Positions 16,546-24,874 of a stretch of 64,000 nucleotides of DNA are shown piece by piece; positions within the stretch are counted from its first letter, which is position 1, and each line of letters opens with the position of its first letter. The notes below the pieces were generated by a model. The model worked only from the letters and a program-made list of their open reading frames with translations, searched no databases and was not told the DNA's origin. This stretch comes from Paenibacillus terrae (GTDB lineage Bacteria; Bacillota; Bacilli; Paenibacillales; Paenibacillaceae), in assembly GCF_000943545.1 (NCBI RefSeq), contig NZ_JTHP01000024.1:1-64000 (forward strand), written 5' to 3'. The position numbers and the translations under genes were made by a program.

Positions 16546-17574
16546 CTAGTTATAGTCCTCCCAATAGCGGTATTCCATTTCATTCTCACCTTTGGTGACG
16601 ATGATCATGTTTTCGATATGTCCGGTTTCCTTGTCGGTTCGGTAGATCATGGTGCGGGTTTCGCCTTCATCCGGTACAGAGAATAGCACCTTGTCACTGA
16701 TCATGCCGCCACCGATGCCGACGACGTGCTCTCCCCAGCCGGAGGCTGCGCCGGAACTAATGCTCGAACCTGCGCCACCAACGCCAGTCCCACGCGACAA
16801 AATAAGACCTATGCCATACCCGGTGACGGTCTGGGCCGTTTTACCCAGAGCGTGCTCTCCGGCCGATTGGGTATGCTCTTGGGCCCAGTAATCGTATTTG
16901 TCGGTATTTTGCTCGTAGCTGACAACATTTCCTTTTTTATCTATAGAAATATCCGTTTTCGTGCCATCTTTACCTGTCAGCTCGGTGACGGCGACGAGAG
17001 AATCGGCTGTGATCTTGGACGTTTCTCCTGTATTGTAATCTGTGCGGGTAACCGAATCCTCATATTGCAGCCGCAGGACGTTCATCTGGTCGTGGATTTT
17101 CTGCATGACCTGCTTGTCTCCAATCGCCTCGGCATCTTTCAGGAGTTTCTCATATTGCTGGTATTTATCGGCGTCAGCCTGATCCCAATCATCTATGTTT
17201 TTGGGCGACTTGGAGGCATCCCCAGCATGGTTTCCAGCTTCTCCACCGCCCTCCAGCGCTGCACTAGCGCTCATAGCCGCCGCCAGCGCGGTCCAGAAGC
17301 CACGCGGATTGTCATCCGCATTTCTAAACTTCGAAGCGATGCTTTTCAGCTCAATTTCAATGGATTGAACCTTGTTTAACACGGAAGAAAGCGTATATTT
17401 AGCCGTCCGATAGTCGTTATAAAAGCGATTCCTCTCCATACCGTCCCACTGGCTGTGAAGGTTGTTCATAGTGTTATCCAGGCCGTTTAACTGGTTATTC
17501 AGTGTTCCGTGGGCATTGGCAAATTGGGAGGCCACGCTATCCAACTGCTCCGGTGTGACTTGGATTTTCGTCAT
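16546..17574 (-). CDS. WXG100-family protein with long C-terminal extension
   Basis: The start at 17574 (MTKIQVTPEQLDSVA) is preferred over 17613, which has no ribosome site. Residues 1-90 form a WXG100/ESAT-6 helical hairpin with the turn motif HSQWDGMER (W-x-G). This suggests export by a type VII (Esx/Yuk) system. Classical WXG100 proteins have about 100 residues, but this one has 342. After a helical linker (KYQQYEKLLKDAEAIGDK) comes a Gly/Ser-rich region (RGTGVGGAGSSISSGAASG) and a beta-rich end (MEYRYWEDYN). No known toxin motif was recognised and no T7SS genes are in the window. It could be a secreted effector or structural protein. Confidence 0.8.
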   Translation of the reverse strand: MTKIQVTPEQLDSVASQFANAHGTLNNQLNGLDNTMNNLHSQWDGMERNRFYNDYRTAKYTLSSVLNKVQSIEIELKSIASKFRNADDNPRGFWTALAAAMSASAALEGGGEAGNHAGDASKSPKNIDDWDQADADKYQQYEKLLKDAEAIGDKQVMQKIHDQMNVLRLQYEDSVTRTDYNTGETSKITADSLVAVTELTGKDGTKTDISIDKKGNVVSYEQNTDKYDYWAQEHTQSAGEHALGKTAQTVTGYGIGLILSRGTGVGGAGSSISSGAASGWGEHVVGIGGGMISDKVLFSVPDEGETRTMIYRTDKETGHIENMIIVTKGENEMEYRYWEDYN

Positions 17575-17709
17575 GATGATCACATCCCGTCTATGAAAAT
17601 AGGAGATAGGCATTATATTTTACAGTAATCCTTATTTCATATTGTAAGCTATAGAAGTCAGACATTCATGAGGATTTATACGTATTTGTGTATTCAGAAG
17701 CAGTTCCTT

Positions 17710-17718
17710 TGATATAAT
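17710..17718 (+). promoter_or_regulatory. Extended -10 promoter of the HAD gene
   Basis: TGATATAAT is an extended -10 element (TG-N-TATAAT). No good -35 lies at 17 bases, which extended -10 promoters tolerate. It is about 55 bases before the start at 17773. Confidence 0.55.
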
Positions 17719-17772
17719 GAATCCATATGAGTTCATTTCGACAATACATTATTGAAAGTCAGGTGTAAAAAC

Positions 17773-18552
17773 ATGTCAGACAAAAAAATTATCTTTTTCG
17801 ATATCGACGGTACATTACTGGACGATGACAAAAAAATGCCACTTACGGCTGAAAAGGCTGTCTTTGCTTTGAAAGAGCAAGGTCATGAGGTAGCCATTGC
17901 CACAGGACGCGCGCCTTTTATGTTCAAGGAAATCCGTGAGCAGTTGGAAATTGATTCTTACGTCAGCTTTAATGGGCAATATGTCGTGCTTCGGGGAGAA
18001 GTGGTTGCTACCAATCCGTTGAACAGAGAAGCTTTGCAAGCGATGACTGATCTTGCCCTCACACATAATCATGCGATCGTATATATGGATCATGCCAATA
18101 TGAAGGCTAATATTCCTAACGATGAGCTTGTAGAAAAATCGGTTCAAACGTTCAAGGCCAAACTTTCGGTTGGATACGATCCGCTTTATTTCCAGGGAAG
18201 AGATATTTATCAGACGCTGTTGATGTGTACGGTAGAAGAAGAACCCTTCTATGAAGCGGTATTCAAAGCTTTTGACTTTGTACGCTGGCATCCGAGTTCT
18301 GTGGACGTTGTTCCTCACGCTGGCTCCAAAGCAATGGGCATCCGCGAAATTACGTCCAGACTGGGCATTGCCGATGAAAATCAATACGCTTTTGGCGACG
18401 GTTTGAACGATGTGGAAATGCTGACGGCTGTACATAATAGTGTCGCAATGGGTAACGGTTGTGATGAAGCCAAAGCCGCAGCTAAAATGGTCACAAAACG
18501 CGCAGATGAAGACGGCATTTTGTACGGGCTGCAAAAGCTTGGTTTGTTATAA
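17773..18552 (+). CDS. Cof-type HAD-IIB phosphatase
   Basis: The 259-aa product starts MSDKKIIFFDIDGTLLDD, with AGGTG 7 bases upstream; the in-frame TTG at 17752 is less likely. It has all HAD motifs: DIDGTLL (motif I), IATGRAP (motif II), SKAMGI (motif III Lys) and FGDGLNDVEML (motif IV). The cap domain is of the Cof/YidA type. Such enzymes hydrolyse sugar phosphates, flavin or PLP-type phosphates; the substrate cannot be told from sequence. The formate/nitrite transporter follows after 90 bp with no terminator, so the two may share a transcript. Confidence 0.92.
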   Translation: MSDKKIIFFDIDGTLLDDDKKMPLTAEKAVFALKEQGHEVAIATGRAPFMFKEIREQLEIDSYVSFNGQYVVLRGEVVATNPLNREALQAMTDLALTHNHAIVYMDHANMKANIPNDELVEKSVQTFKAKLSVGYDPLYFQGRDIYQTLLMCTVEEEPFYEAVFKAFDFVRWHPSSVDVVPHAGSKAMGIREITSRLGIADENQYAFGDGLNDVEMLTAVHNSVAMGNGCDEAKAAAKMVTKRADEDGILYGLQKLGLL

Positions 18553-18641
18553 GCTAACAGGATTGCTGACTGACTGGGCAATGTTTAGGGAAAAATAAGG
18601 TCTGTTTAAAGACTTACATTCGAGAAAATAGGAGGTTGTCG

Positions 18642-19436
18642 TTGGATATGGAGACGGAAGGCTTACGCAATGTCGAACAGCTAGCCATGAAGAAGTACAA
18701 AATTTACAAGCAAAGCCTACTCCGGTATTTGGCTCGTTCCATGCTGGCGAGTATGTTCATCGGGTTCGGTGTTATTGTGGCCTTCAAGACGGGCAACTTT
18801 TTTTACATGGAGCATTCTCCATTCACTTATCCTATGGCAGCGCTCACGTTCGGGGCGGCCATCATTCTGATCGCTTACGGCGGTGGTGATTTGTTTACAG
18901 GCAACACCTTTTATTACACCTATGCTGCGCTCCGTAAAAAGCTCCGCTGGGGACAGGTGCTTCGGCTGTGGGCTGCCAGCTATGGCGGTAATTTGCTGGG
19001 TGCCGGGGTGTTCGCACTCCTTATTTTCTTAACCGGGCTGTTTGAGTCCTCCAATGTGAATAGTTTTTTGCTGAACGTGGTGGAGCATAAGATGGAAGCG
19101 CCCGCAATGCAGCTGTTCTTCCGAGCTATTTTGTGTAACTGGCTGGTCTGCCTTGCCTTTTTTGTTCCGATGTTTATGAAGGAAAACGGCGCGAAGATGT
19201 TTGCGATGATGCTGTTCGTGTTCTGCTTTTTCATTTCGGGATATGAGCATAGTGTGGCTAATATGTGTACTTTCGCCATTGCGCTCGTGCTGGACCATCC
19301 GGGTACGGTCTCTGTTGCTGGTATGATCCATAACCTCGTTCCGGTTACGCTCGGGAATCTGGTTGGCGGTGTGCTGCTGATGGGTGTGATGTACTATTCG
19401 GTGAATCTCCCGTTTTTGGACGAGGAGGAGCATTAA
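18642..19436 (+). CDS. Formate/nitrite transporter family channel
   Basis: This FNT-family protein (FocA/NirC type) of about 264 aa has six predicted membrane helices. AGGAGG sits at 18630-18635, so TTG 18636 is too close. TTG 18642 (6-base spacing) or ATG 18648 (12 bases) is the likely start. The family signature appears in IAYGGGDLFTGNTFYYT (about residues 85-101) and the NxxNxLGN-like VPVTLGNLVGG near the C-terminus. It should conduct small monovalent anions such as formate, nitrite or bicarbonate across the membrane. No formate or nitrite enzyme lies beside it. Confidence 0.88.
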   Translation: MDMETEGLRNVEQLAMKKYKIYKQSLLRYLARSMLASMFIGFGVIVAFKTGNFFYMEHSPFTYPMAALTFGAAIILIAYGGGDLFTGNTFYYTYAALRKKLRWGQVLRLWAASYGGNLLGAGVFALLIFLTGLFESSNVNSFLLNVVEHKMEAPAMQLFFRAILCNWLVCLAFFVPMFMKENGAKMFAMMLFVFCFFISGYEHSVANMCTFAIALVLDHPGTVSVAGMIHNLVPVTLGNLVGGVLLMGVMYYSVNLPFLDEEEH

Positions 19437-19438
19437 AA

Positions 19439-19476
19439 AAAGAAGCCGTGGAATCTAAGCATTCCACGGCTTCTTT
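19439..19476 (+). terminator. Bidirectional intrinsic terminator
   Basis: AAGAAGCCGTGGAAT and ATTCCACGGCTTCTT form a perfect 15-bp stem with a 6-base loop directly after the FNT stop. A run of A on the left makes it usable by the minus-strand HPr-like gene as well. Confidence 0.9.
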
Positions 19477-19526
19477 GCATTATTTTTAGTTAGAGCATGC
19501 AGCGTCTACAGGTGTTCACTTATCTG

Positions 19527-19772
19527 TTATCCTTCTTGAGCAGGAAAATGAATAAATTCCTCCAGCTCCTTAAACAGCTTTTTGGGATTGACGGTGTCGG
19601 GCACCACCAGAGTCAGCGGTTCATCCAGCTTTAGCACATACATGCCTAAAATGGATTTGGCATCTGCCATGCCGCTTTTGCCATGAATCCAAATATCATA
19701 GGTATAATTCGAAACGATTTGATTGATTTTTTCAATATCCTTAACGTCTTTTACCTTGATGGGTGTCATCAT
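19527..19772 (-). CDS. HPr-like protein lacking the catalytic histidine
   Basis: The start at 19772 (ATG-ATG) has GGGAG 9 bases upstream. The 81-aa product resembles the HPr fold in size and in GKSGMADAKSILGMYVL. There the Ser in KSILG aligns with regulatory Ser46 of HPr. The N-terminal region that in HPr holds the phosphorylated His15 (GxHARPA) is replaced by KVKDVKDIEKINQIV, so PTS phosphotransfer is not possible. A regulatory role like that of Crh is conceivable; that is inference. It stands alone between two convergent or flanking units. Confidence 0.8.
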   Translation of the reverse strand: MMTPIKVKDVKDIEKINQIVSNYTYDIWIHGKSGMADAKSILGMYVLKLDEPLTLVVPDTVNPKKLFKELEEFIHFPAQEG

Positions 19773-19864
19773 TGCACAGCACTCCCCTGCCTTGAATTGG
19801 GACTTACGAAACAAGCCTCAACCTCACTTTACCCCATTTATGAATAACGTTGCAAAATCTTAAT

Positions 19865-20752
19865 TTAGAAAATGATATGCGGCGCGGAGCTGATTTTCCA
19901 GTAGCTACCGACCTTTTCAAAATTTACGGTGATTTTCTCGTTCGCCTGCTTGGTTCCTGCCGGATAAGGCACGGTCAGCAGATAGCTGCGCTTAACCGGG
20001 GTCATCGTCACCATTTTCGCTGTAGCCCGGTTGAACTCCAGCAGGTTACCACCATCTGCGTCCAGCTGAGCTAGTTTTCCGTTAATTTCAACGAAAAATT
20101 TTCCAACAAATTGCTCACTGGCCTGCTTGGTGTAGGCCTGCGTCAGATAGCTGGTCAGCTTGGTCTTGGTGCCGATGTCCTCGGACAGGTAGCGGTAGCT
20201 TTTGCCGTTCCACTGGAACGATTCGCCCACCGTGCTGCCACCGCTGATCGCGTACAGATAACGTGACTGCGCCTCCAGCACGAGCGGAATGGCGCTCTCG
20301 TGATTCAGCTTATCCAGCTGCGTTGGCTTCACGCTGGCAGCCGCGGCTGCTACTGGCACCGAAGTGGACGGCTGCTGCGGCTTCGACGGCTTGGCAGTCG
20401 ACGGTACGGACGGAGCAGCCGCTGGCGCTACCGACGCGGATGGACGCGGTGCTGGTGCAGACGGAGCTGCTGGTGTAGCGGCTTTGGCGGAATCCACAAC
20501 TGTGGCCGGGGCCGATGCTGCTGGAACCGACGGCGCTTGTGCCGGGGCTGGCGTCGTAACCGACGCAGATGCTGCTGGTGCTGGCACCTTGGCCGGGGCT
20601 GCTGCGGCCGGACTGGCAATGCCCGGTTGCGTCGCTTCCGCTGGAGCGGTCACGGCGGGCGCGGCGGCTGCGGCCTGCGCCACGCTCATAAGTGCGGCTG
20701 CGATGCACAGCGCGGATAGCTTCGTATTTATTTTCATACCTGTTTTCATCAT
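19865..20752 (-). CDS. IseA-type DL-endopeptidase inhibitor with Ala/Pro linker
   Basis: The start at 20752 (ATG-ATG) follows GGAGGTG by 6 bases. The 295-aa product has a signal peptide ending near SVAQAAAAA. Next comes about 110 residues of Ala/Pro/Ser/Thr low complexity, then a C-terminal domain (about 150-295) that fits the IseA/YoeB family (ISGGSTVGESFQWNGKSYRYL; VGSYWKISSAP). IseA binds and inhibits D,L-endopeptidases of the cell wall, protecting cells from autolysis. The linker probably lets the domain reach through the wall. The repetitive GC-rich coding of the linker opens long spurious frames on the other strand. Confidence 0.82.
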   Translation of the reverse strand: MMKTGMKINTKLSALCIAAALMSVAQAAAAAPAVTAPAEATQPGIASPAAAAPAKVPAPAASASVTTPAPAQAPSVPAASAPATVVDSAKAATPAAPSAPAPRPSASVAPAAAPSVPSTAKPSKPQQPSTSVPVAAAAASVKPTQLDKLNHESAIPLVLEAQSRYLYAISGGSTVGESFQWNGKSYRYLSEDIGTKTKLTSYLTQAYTKQASEQFVGKFFVEINGKLAQLDADGGNLLEFNRATAKMVTMTPVKRSYLLTVPYPAGTKQANEKITVNFEKVGSYWKISSAPHIIF

Positions 20753-20860
20753 TCTATGCACCTCCATAATCATATACCTGCATAAACTGCACACATTTCT
20801 ATTATAAGAATCCCCTGCCACAATTGGGTTGCTAAATTGTTTCTATTTGCCTTTATTTGT

Positions 20861-21094
20861 TCATTCTGCACGAAGTTTGTCCGTATTTGCCGGGTGAGTT
20901 TCTTCTGACTGCTTCACTCGCTCTGCCTTCACCTCTTCCAGGGATTGTGACAGTTGCTTAACAGACCGGTCAAGCTGCTCCAATCTGCGGCTAAGGGTGA
21001 CAAGGATATATTTTAACAGAATCAGACTTAATGCAGCAGGGAATCCGACATTGGTTACGAGCGCAATCATACCTTCGGTCGTTAGAGAAGTCAC
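20861..21094 (-). CDS. YvrJ-like small membrane protein
   Basis: Although an ATG lies at 21115, AAGGAGG falls inside that frame and is 8 bases before GTG 21094, so GTG is the likely start (77 aa, MTSLTTEGMIALVTN). One membrane helix (NVGFPAALSLILLKYIL, about residues 14-30) is followed by a cytoplasmic coiled-coil (RRLEQLDRSVKQLSQSLEEV). The layout matches YvrJ-family proteins, whose role is unknown, and is also holin/BhlA-like. No phage genes are nearby. Confidence in the family name is moderate. Confidence 0.65.
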   Translation of the reverse strand: MTSLTTEGMIALVTNVGFPAALSLILLKYILVTLSRRLEQLDRSVKQLSQSLEEVKAERVKQSEETHPANTDKLRAE

Positions 21095-21271
21095 ATATCC
21101 CGCCTCCTTTTTCATGCGTATATTTCGCTAATAAGAACTAATGTTCCCTTTTTTATGAAAATCATACGTTGTCTTCTTTGTTGGCATGACAAAAAGAGCT
21201 CCGATCAACCCGGGGCCCTTTCCGTTTTTGTTCATTCTCGTTTCATTTCGACCTTCAAACTAACCTGTAAA

Positions 21272-23137
21272 TCAAGGAATGTATATATTCGGCTGCGCGG
21301 GCTTGGACATCCCTTCTCCCAGATAAAACCCAGTGTGTGGCGGCTGGTTATAGGCCACGTTCTGCCACGCTATACTCAGACGATACAACGGATCATGCAT
21401 AAGTGTATAAAAACGATACTCTGACTCATACGGTGTTGTGTAGATACGCAACGCCGAATTGTCGCTTTTGCGCCAAATCACCTCCTCGCGCCAGTCGCCG
21501 AACAGATCGGCCTGCAAGGACGGTGTTCCTTTCGTTCCGTTATTGGAGCTGGTGCCTGTAGCCGTAAGCAAATTGGAAGTGGTCGAGTTGGTATAGTTCC
21601 ACTTGTCGATTTTACCAGCGCTTGACGAGGTATGATCCAGCAGTTCACGCAGCAGGTCGCCATCCCACCAAATTCCAAAGTTAATGGAGGACGGTAGCGT
21701 ATTCGTAATAAGCTCTCCTTTAGCCGAACGCACACCGATCCCCGGCGCCCATTGCTCGTTTCCTTTTGTACGGGGATCAATGTCTGCCGACATGCCTCTC
21801 CCGGTATCCTTGCCTGTATTTACGCCCCATAAAATGCTTCCATTACGCGGATCATACATAGCAGCGCCATAAGTCGCATTTTTGTCCTCGTTTACCTTAA
21901 ACACTTCATAGCCTGAACGGTCCGGGTCCAAATTTCCAACATGAAGCGCATCCCCGTGTCCCATGCCCGTGTTAGCCAGCTTGGTCCCGTTATCGTCCAC
22001 CACCAGCGAGCCGTACACGATCTCATCCTTATCGTCTCCATCCACATCCGCCACACTCAAGCTATGGTTGCCCTGTCCAGCGGTTCCAGCATTGGTCGAA
22101 CCGTTGCTATCAAAGGTCCAACGTCGATTCAAGCTACCATTACGCCAATCGTACGCGACCAGAACCGTCCGGGTGTAATAACCCCGTGCCATCACAATGC
22201 TGGGCCGCACGCCATCCAGATAAGCAACCCCGGCGAGAAAACGGTCCACCCGGTTGCCATAATTATCTCCCCAGCTAGATACCGTTCCCCGTGGCGGCAC
22301 ATAGTCAATCGTGCTAAGTGCTTTGCCCGTATCGCCCGAGAACACGGTCAGAAATTCAGGCCCATCCAAAATATAACCACTGGCATTGCGATAATCCGCC
22401 GAGGCGTTGCCGATGGTCACCCCTGTGCCATCTTTAGTGCCGTCTGCTGTTTTGCATACGATTTCTGCTTTGCCGTCTCCGTCAAAATCATAAACGAGAA
22501 ATTGCGTGTAGTGCGCTCCAGCCCGGATGTTCCGGCCCAAGTCGATTCGCCATTTGCGTGTTCCATCCAGCTTGTAGCCGTCCAGAAATACATTTCCCGT
22601 GTAGCCGGATTGCGAATTGTCCTTGGCATTGGAAGGGTCCCATTTTAACACAATCTCATACTCGCCATCCCCATCCAGATCACCTACACTGGCGTCATTG
22701 GCATTGTACGTGTAGCTCACATTATCCGGGGTTGTACCGCCCGCAGGCTGCTGGATGGGAACATCCAGATAGTTGTTGCTCCAAACCTTCACTGCCTGAG
22801 AAGCAGCCTGTTCTGCTCCATTCACAACGGCACGAACCGTGTACGAGGAGGAAGTCGTACCTGCCTTGTCCAAAAAGTTGGTTTTCGACGTAATCGGCGC
22901 ATCATTGACCTTGCTTGTCCCTCTATACAGATTGAAGCTGACCAAATCCGCTTCCGTGCCCAGCAAACGCCAGCTCACCAGCACGCCCTCCGGCACCTTG
23001 ACCGCAACGGCTCCACGGTTCAGCTTTTCCATTTGCCTCGCAGAAGCAGCAAAGACCTGGCTATCCATCGGGGTGACTGTTCCACACAAAATGACACCGA
23101 GACAGAGCAACGCGGTATACCGAAATCTTTTTTTCAT
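21272..23137 (-). CDS. PL11 rhamnogalacturonan endolyase
   Basis: The 621-aa secreted enzyme has a signal peptide (cleavage near QVFAASA, about residue 31) and a short Fn3-like N-terminal domain. The large beta-propeller is typical of PL11 (B. subtilis YesW/YesX). Calcium-binding loops recur along it: GDLDGDGEYEIV, YDFDGDGKAEIV, ADVDGDDKDEIV. It cleaves the rhamnose-galacturonate backbone of rhamnogalacturonan I in pectin by beta-elimination. AAAGGAGTT lies upstream of the ATG. A perfect cre site at 23220-23235 implies CcpA catabolite repression. It stands alone rather than in a full yes cluster. Confidence 0.92.
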   Translation of the reverse strand: MKKRFRYTALLCLGVILCGTVTPMDSQVFAASARQMEKLNRGAVAVKVPEGVLVSWRLLGTEADLVSFNLYRGTSKVNDAPITSKTNFLDKAGTTSSSYTVRAVVNGAEQAASQAVKVWSNNYLDVPIQQPAGGTTPDNVSYTYNANDASVGDLDGDGEYEIVLKWDPSNAKDNSQSGYTGNVFLDGYKLDGTRKWRIDLGRNIRAGAHYTQFLVYDFDGDGKAEIVCKTADGTKDGTGVTIGNASADYRNASGYILDGPEFLTVFSGDTGKALSTIDYVPPRGTVSSWGDNYGNRVDRFLAGVAYLDGVRPSIVMARGYYTRTVLVAYDWRNGSLNRRWTFDSNGSTNAGTAGQGNHSLSVADVDGDDKDEIVYGSLVVDDNGTKLANTGMGHGDALHVGNLDPDRSGYEVFKVNEDKNATYGAAMYDPRNGSILWGVNTGKDTGRGMSADIDPRTKGNEQWAPGIGVRSAKGELITNTLPSSINFGIWWDGDLLRELLDHTSSSAGKIDKWNYTNSTTSNLLTATGTSSNNGTKGTPSLQADLFGDWREEVIWRKSDNSALRIYTTPYESEYRFYTLMHDPLYRLSIAWQNVAYNQPPHTGFYLGEGMSKPAQPNIYIP

Positions 23138-23219
23138 CTGAATCCTTAACTCCTTTCATGGTTTATTTTTTCAATAAATTTATTTTATCTGACTGATAAA
23201 TTATTGTTGTTTAAATTTT

Positions 23220-23235
23220 ATGATAGCGCTTACAT
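23220..23235 (-). promoter_or_regulatory. cre site (CcpA operator) upstream of the PL11 gene
   Basis: ATGATAGCGCTTACAT matches every position of the Gram-positive cre consensus WTGNNARCGNWWWCAW. It lies 83 bases upstream of the rhamnogalacturonan lyase start, where CcpA would repress. Confidence 0.75.
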
Positions 23236-23294
23236 AAAAGTAAAGGGACGCATTCGTCCTTTTTGTTCAAAAATCCGAGCTAATGCTTTAAAAA

Positions 23295-23855
23295 TCAGAG
23301 GTCCATGAATAATCGTTCTTCATCCGCTATGCTTTGGATATCCTCTGAGCTAATGCTGATATATTGATAGCCTTCTGCCTGTTGTTTTTTTAATGCCATT
23401 TCTTTCATAAAACGTGGGCTGCCCTCCCCGGCATCCTCGTCATAAACGAGCAATAAACCATCGGTTTTGCGGAAAAGCAGTTCATCCCGTGCCTTGAGTT
23501 GCCATATTCCCTGATAAGGCTGGCGGCTGACGACTCCCACATAGTCAACTCCCTCACAAATCTGCTGAAAATACTCCTTTTTATCCTCTTTCCACTTTTC
23601 CTCCATATTTTGATAAGCCACCATAATGGAGCATTTTAAGTGAGGATATTGCTGCTTCAGTGAAATTGCCACTTCACAGGCCCACAGATCCACCCCGTAC
23701 TGACCCGGGGTAATAATCCACTCCAGTCCTTCTTCAATCAGGGGAATGAGCCTGCCTGTGATCGCCTTTTTGATATATGGAATGCCTTCGTGCTTTTGGT
23801 TGAAAATATTCAATTCATGGGCGCGGTAGCCCGAAACGAGCAAGTTTTTCATCAT
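23295..23855 (-). CDS. YpsA-type SLOG family protein (DUF1273)
   Basis: This 186-aa cytoplasmic protein begins MMKNLLVSGYRAHELNIF and contains WIITPGQYGVDLWACEVA (about residues 48-65) and a C-terminal GLLLVYDEDAGEGSPRFM. These match YpsA/DUF1273, a member of the SLOG superfamily of Rossmann-like nucleotide-binding proteins. B. subtilis YpsA has been linked to cell-division control and oxidative stress, but the ligand is unknown. No partner gene (such as gpsB) is adjacent. Its downstream flank before the PL11 promoter holds no evident terminator. Confidence 0.88.
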   Translation of the reverse strand: MMKNLLVSGYRAHELNIFNQKHEGIPYIKKAITGRLIPLIEEGLEWIITPGQYGVDLWACEVAISLKQQYPHLKCSIMVAYQNMEEKWKEDKKEYFQQICEGVDYVGVVSRQPYQGIWQLKARDELLFRKTDGLLLVYDEDAGEGSPRFMKEMALKKQQAEGYQYISISSEDIQSIADEERLFMDL

Positions 23856-23952
23856 CTCAACGTCCTTCTCGAATGATCATAATGGTTATTGTAACACTTA
23901 CAAGGAGGCCACTACATAACTTAGTTCTTTGAAGAGCTGAGTGAATATGTCC

Positions 23953-23999
23953 AAAAAGACGAACTTCGATCCATGTTTGGTGGATGAGGTTCGTCTTTT
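23953..23999 (-). terminator. Intrinsic terminator (bidirectional)
   Basis: AAAAGACGAAC pairs with GTTCGTCTTTT, with an inner ATCCA/TGGAT stem. It lies 24 bases after the stop of the 26-residue peptide gene on the minus strand. Confidence 0.8.
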
Positions 24000-24022
24000 G
24001 GGATTCGCTACTGGTTTCGTGT

Positions 24023-24103
24023 TCATGCTTCTTTATGAATAATGCGTTTGGTAAATTTGTTCTCCTGATATTCTTGAAATTGGGCAAGATTATTCTTTCC
24101 CAT
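24023..24103 (-). CDS. Candidate small protein, 26 aa
   Basis: ATG at 24103 follows ATGGAG by about 9 bases. It encodes MGKNNLAQFQEYQENKFTKR plus IIHKEA, a basic, hydrophilic and probably helical peptide. A strong terminator starts 24 bases after the stop, which supports it being the end of a transcript. No family is recognised. It follows the HesB-like gene on the same strand by 112 bp and could be part of that unit. Confidence 0.4.
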   Translation of the reverse strand: MGKNNLAQFQEYQENKFTKRIIHKEA

Positions 24104-24215
24104 TAAAAACTACTCCATATTCGGGTATTATTACTAACTTATTAAAAACGGATTTCTTACTCGCAATAGTCGTCTCCGTTTACATTACATACTTCCCCTA
24201 GCCACCCAGTACTCT

Positions 24216-24554
24216 TCAAGTAGACGATTTGACACGCACATCTTTCATTCTAATGTTGCTGCTGAATAGGCCCGCATCGCTGCTCAATTTAAATGACGGA
24301 TAATTAGGGTCTGCCTCAAGCCGCATTCTGCTGTCGAATTGCTGCTCCTGCTGCCGGTCTACAAAAAAAGAATAGGGCTCGGACTGAATGACTATATCGG
24401 TAGCATTGGGCGCAGTGATAACCAAGATGACAATTACGCCGTTACATCCGCAGCCCTCTGTGTCATAAAACAGCTTAAATACTCCCGGTCGTGCTGAAAG
24501 CGCGTTTGCTAATCGTTCAACTGACAAGGGGTCCAACTGTAATTGTATATCCAT
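24216..24554 (-). CDS. HesB/IscA-like protein (YqkB type)
   Basis: The 112-aa product matches the iron-sulfur cluster biosynthesis family (HesB-like domain), in the YqkB-like branch. A DTEGCGCNGV motif lies at about residues 31-40, and beta-strands follow (IVIQSEPYSFFVDRQ). Classical A-type carriers use three Cys (one plus C-G-C near the end). Here the CxC is N-terminal and no C-terminal CGCG is present, so it is probably not a canonical Fe-S carrier. No isc or suf genes are near. Confidence 0.75.
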   Translation of the reverse strand: MDIQLQLDPLSVERLANALSARPGVFKLFYDTEGCGCNGVIVILVITAPNATDIVIQSEPYSFFVDRQQEQQFDSRMRLEADPNYPSFKLSSDAGLFSSNIRMKDVRVKSST

Positions 24555-24874
24555 GAGGCTATTCTTCTCCTTTATGCATGAATACTTGGAACCGTGATTC
24601 CAAAAGAGCGATATTTAAACGATGTATATATATACATTATAGTTAAGCTTATCATTGTACTTGTGTGACTGCACTCACTTTTTGAAGGATGGAGTGATGG
24701 TCAGTGCCGAACCATATTGAAAAAATCTTATCATCCGCCTCTGAAGCAATTCTGAACAATGTTAAAATTTTATCTTTTCGCGGCTTGAACTTTAGAACAC
24801 ACAAAAACGAGTACCCAGCCGTATAGGCTGAGCGCTCTAAATCTACTGTAAGCATTCAGAAGAATGGCACATTT
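24555..24874. other. 320-bp gap without a supported gene
   Basis: This lies between the GH30 stop and the HesB-like start. A 67-codon minus-strand frame (24652-24855) has no ribosome site and no recognisable family. No strong hairpin or promoter was identified. Confidence 0.5.

Noticed and set aside
20300..20807. Long Ala/Gly/Arg/Cys-rich plus-strand frames
   Set aside because: They are shadows of the GC-rich Ala/Pro linker of the IseA-type gene on the other strand.
23857..24087. 76-codon minus-strand frame
   Set aside because: It runs through a strong terminator hairpin and overlaps the better supported 26-residue peptide frame; no ribosome site.
24652..24855. 67-codon minus-strand frame next to the GH30 gene
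   Set aside because: No ribosome site, no recognisable family, and unusual composition; not enough support for a gene.
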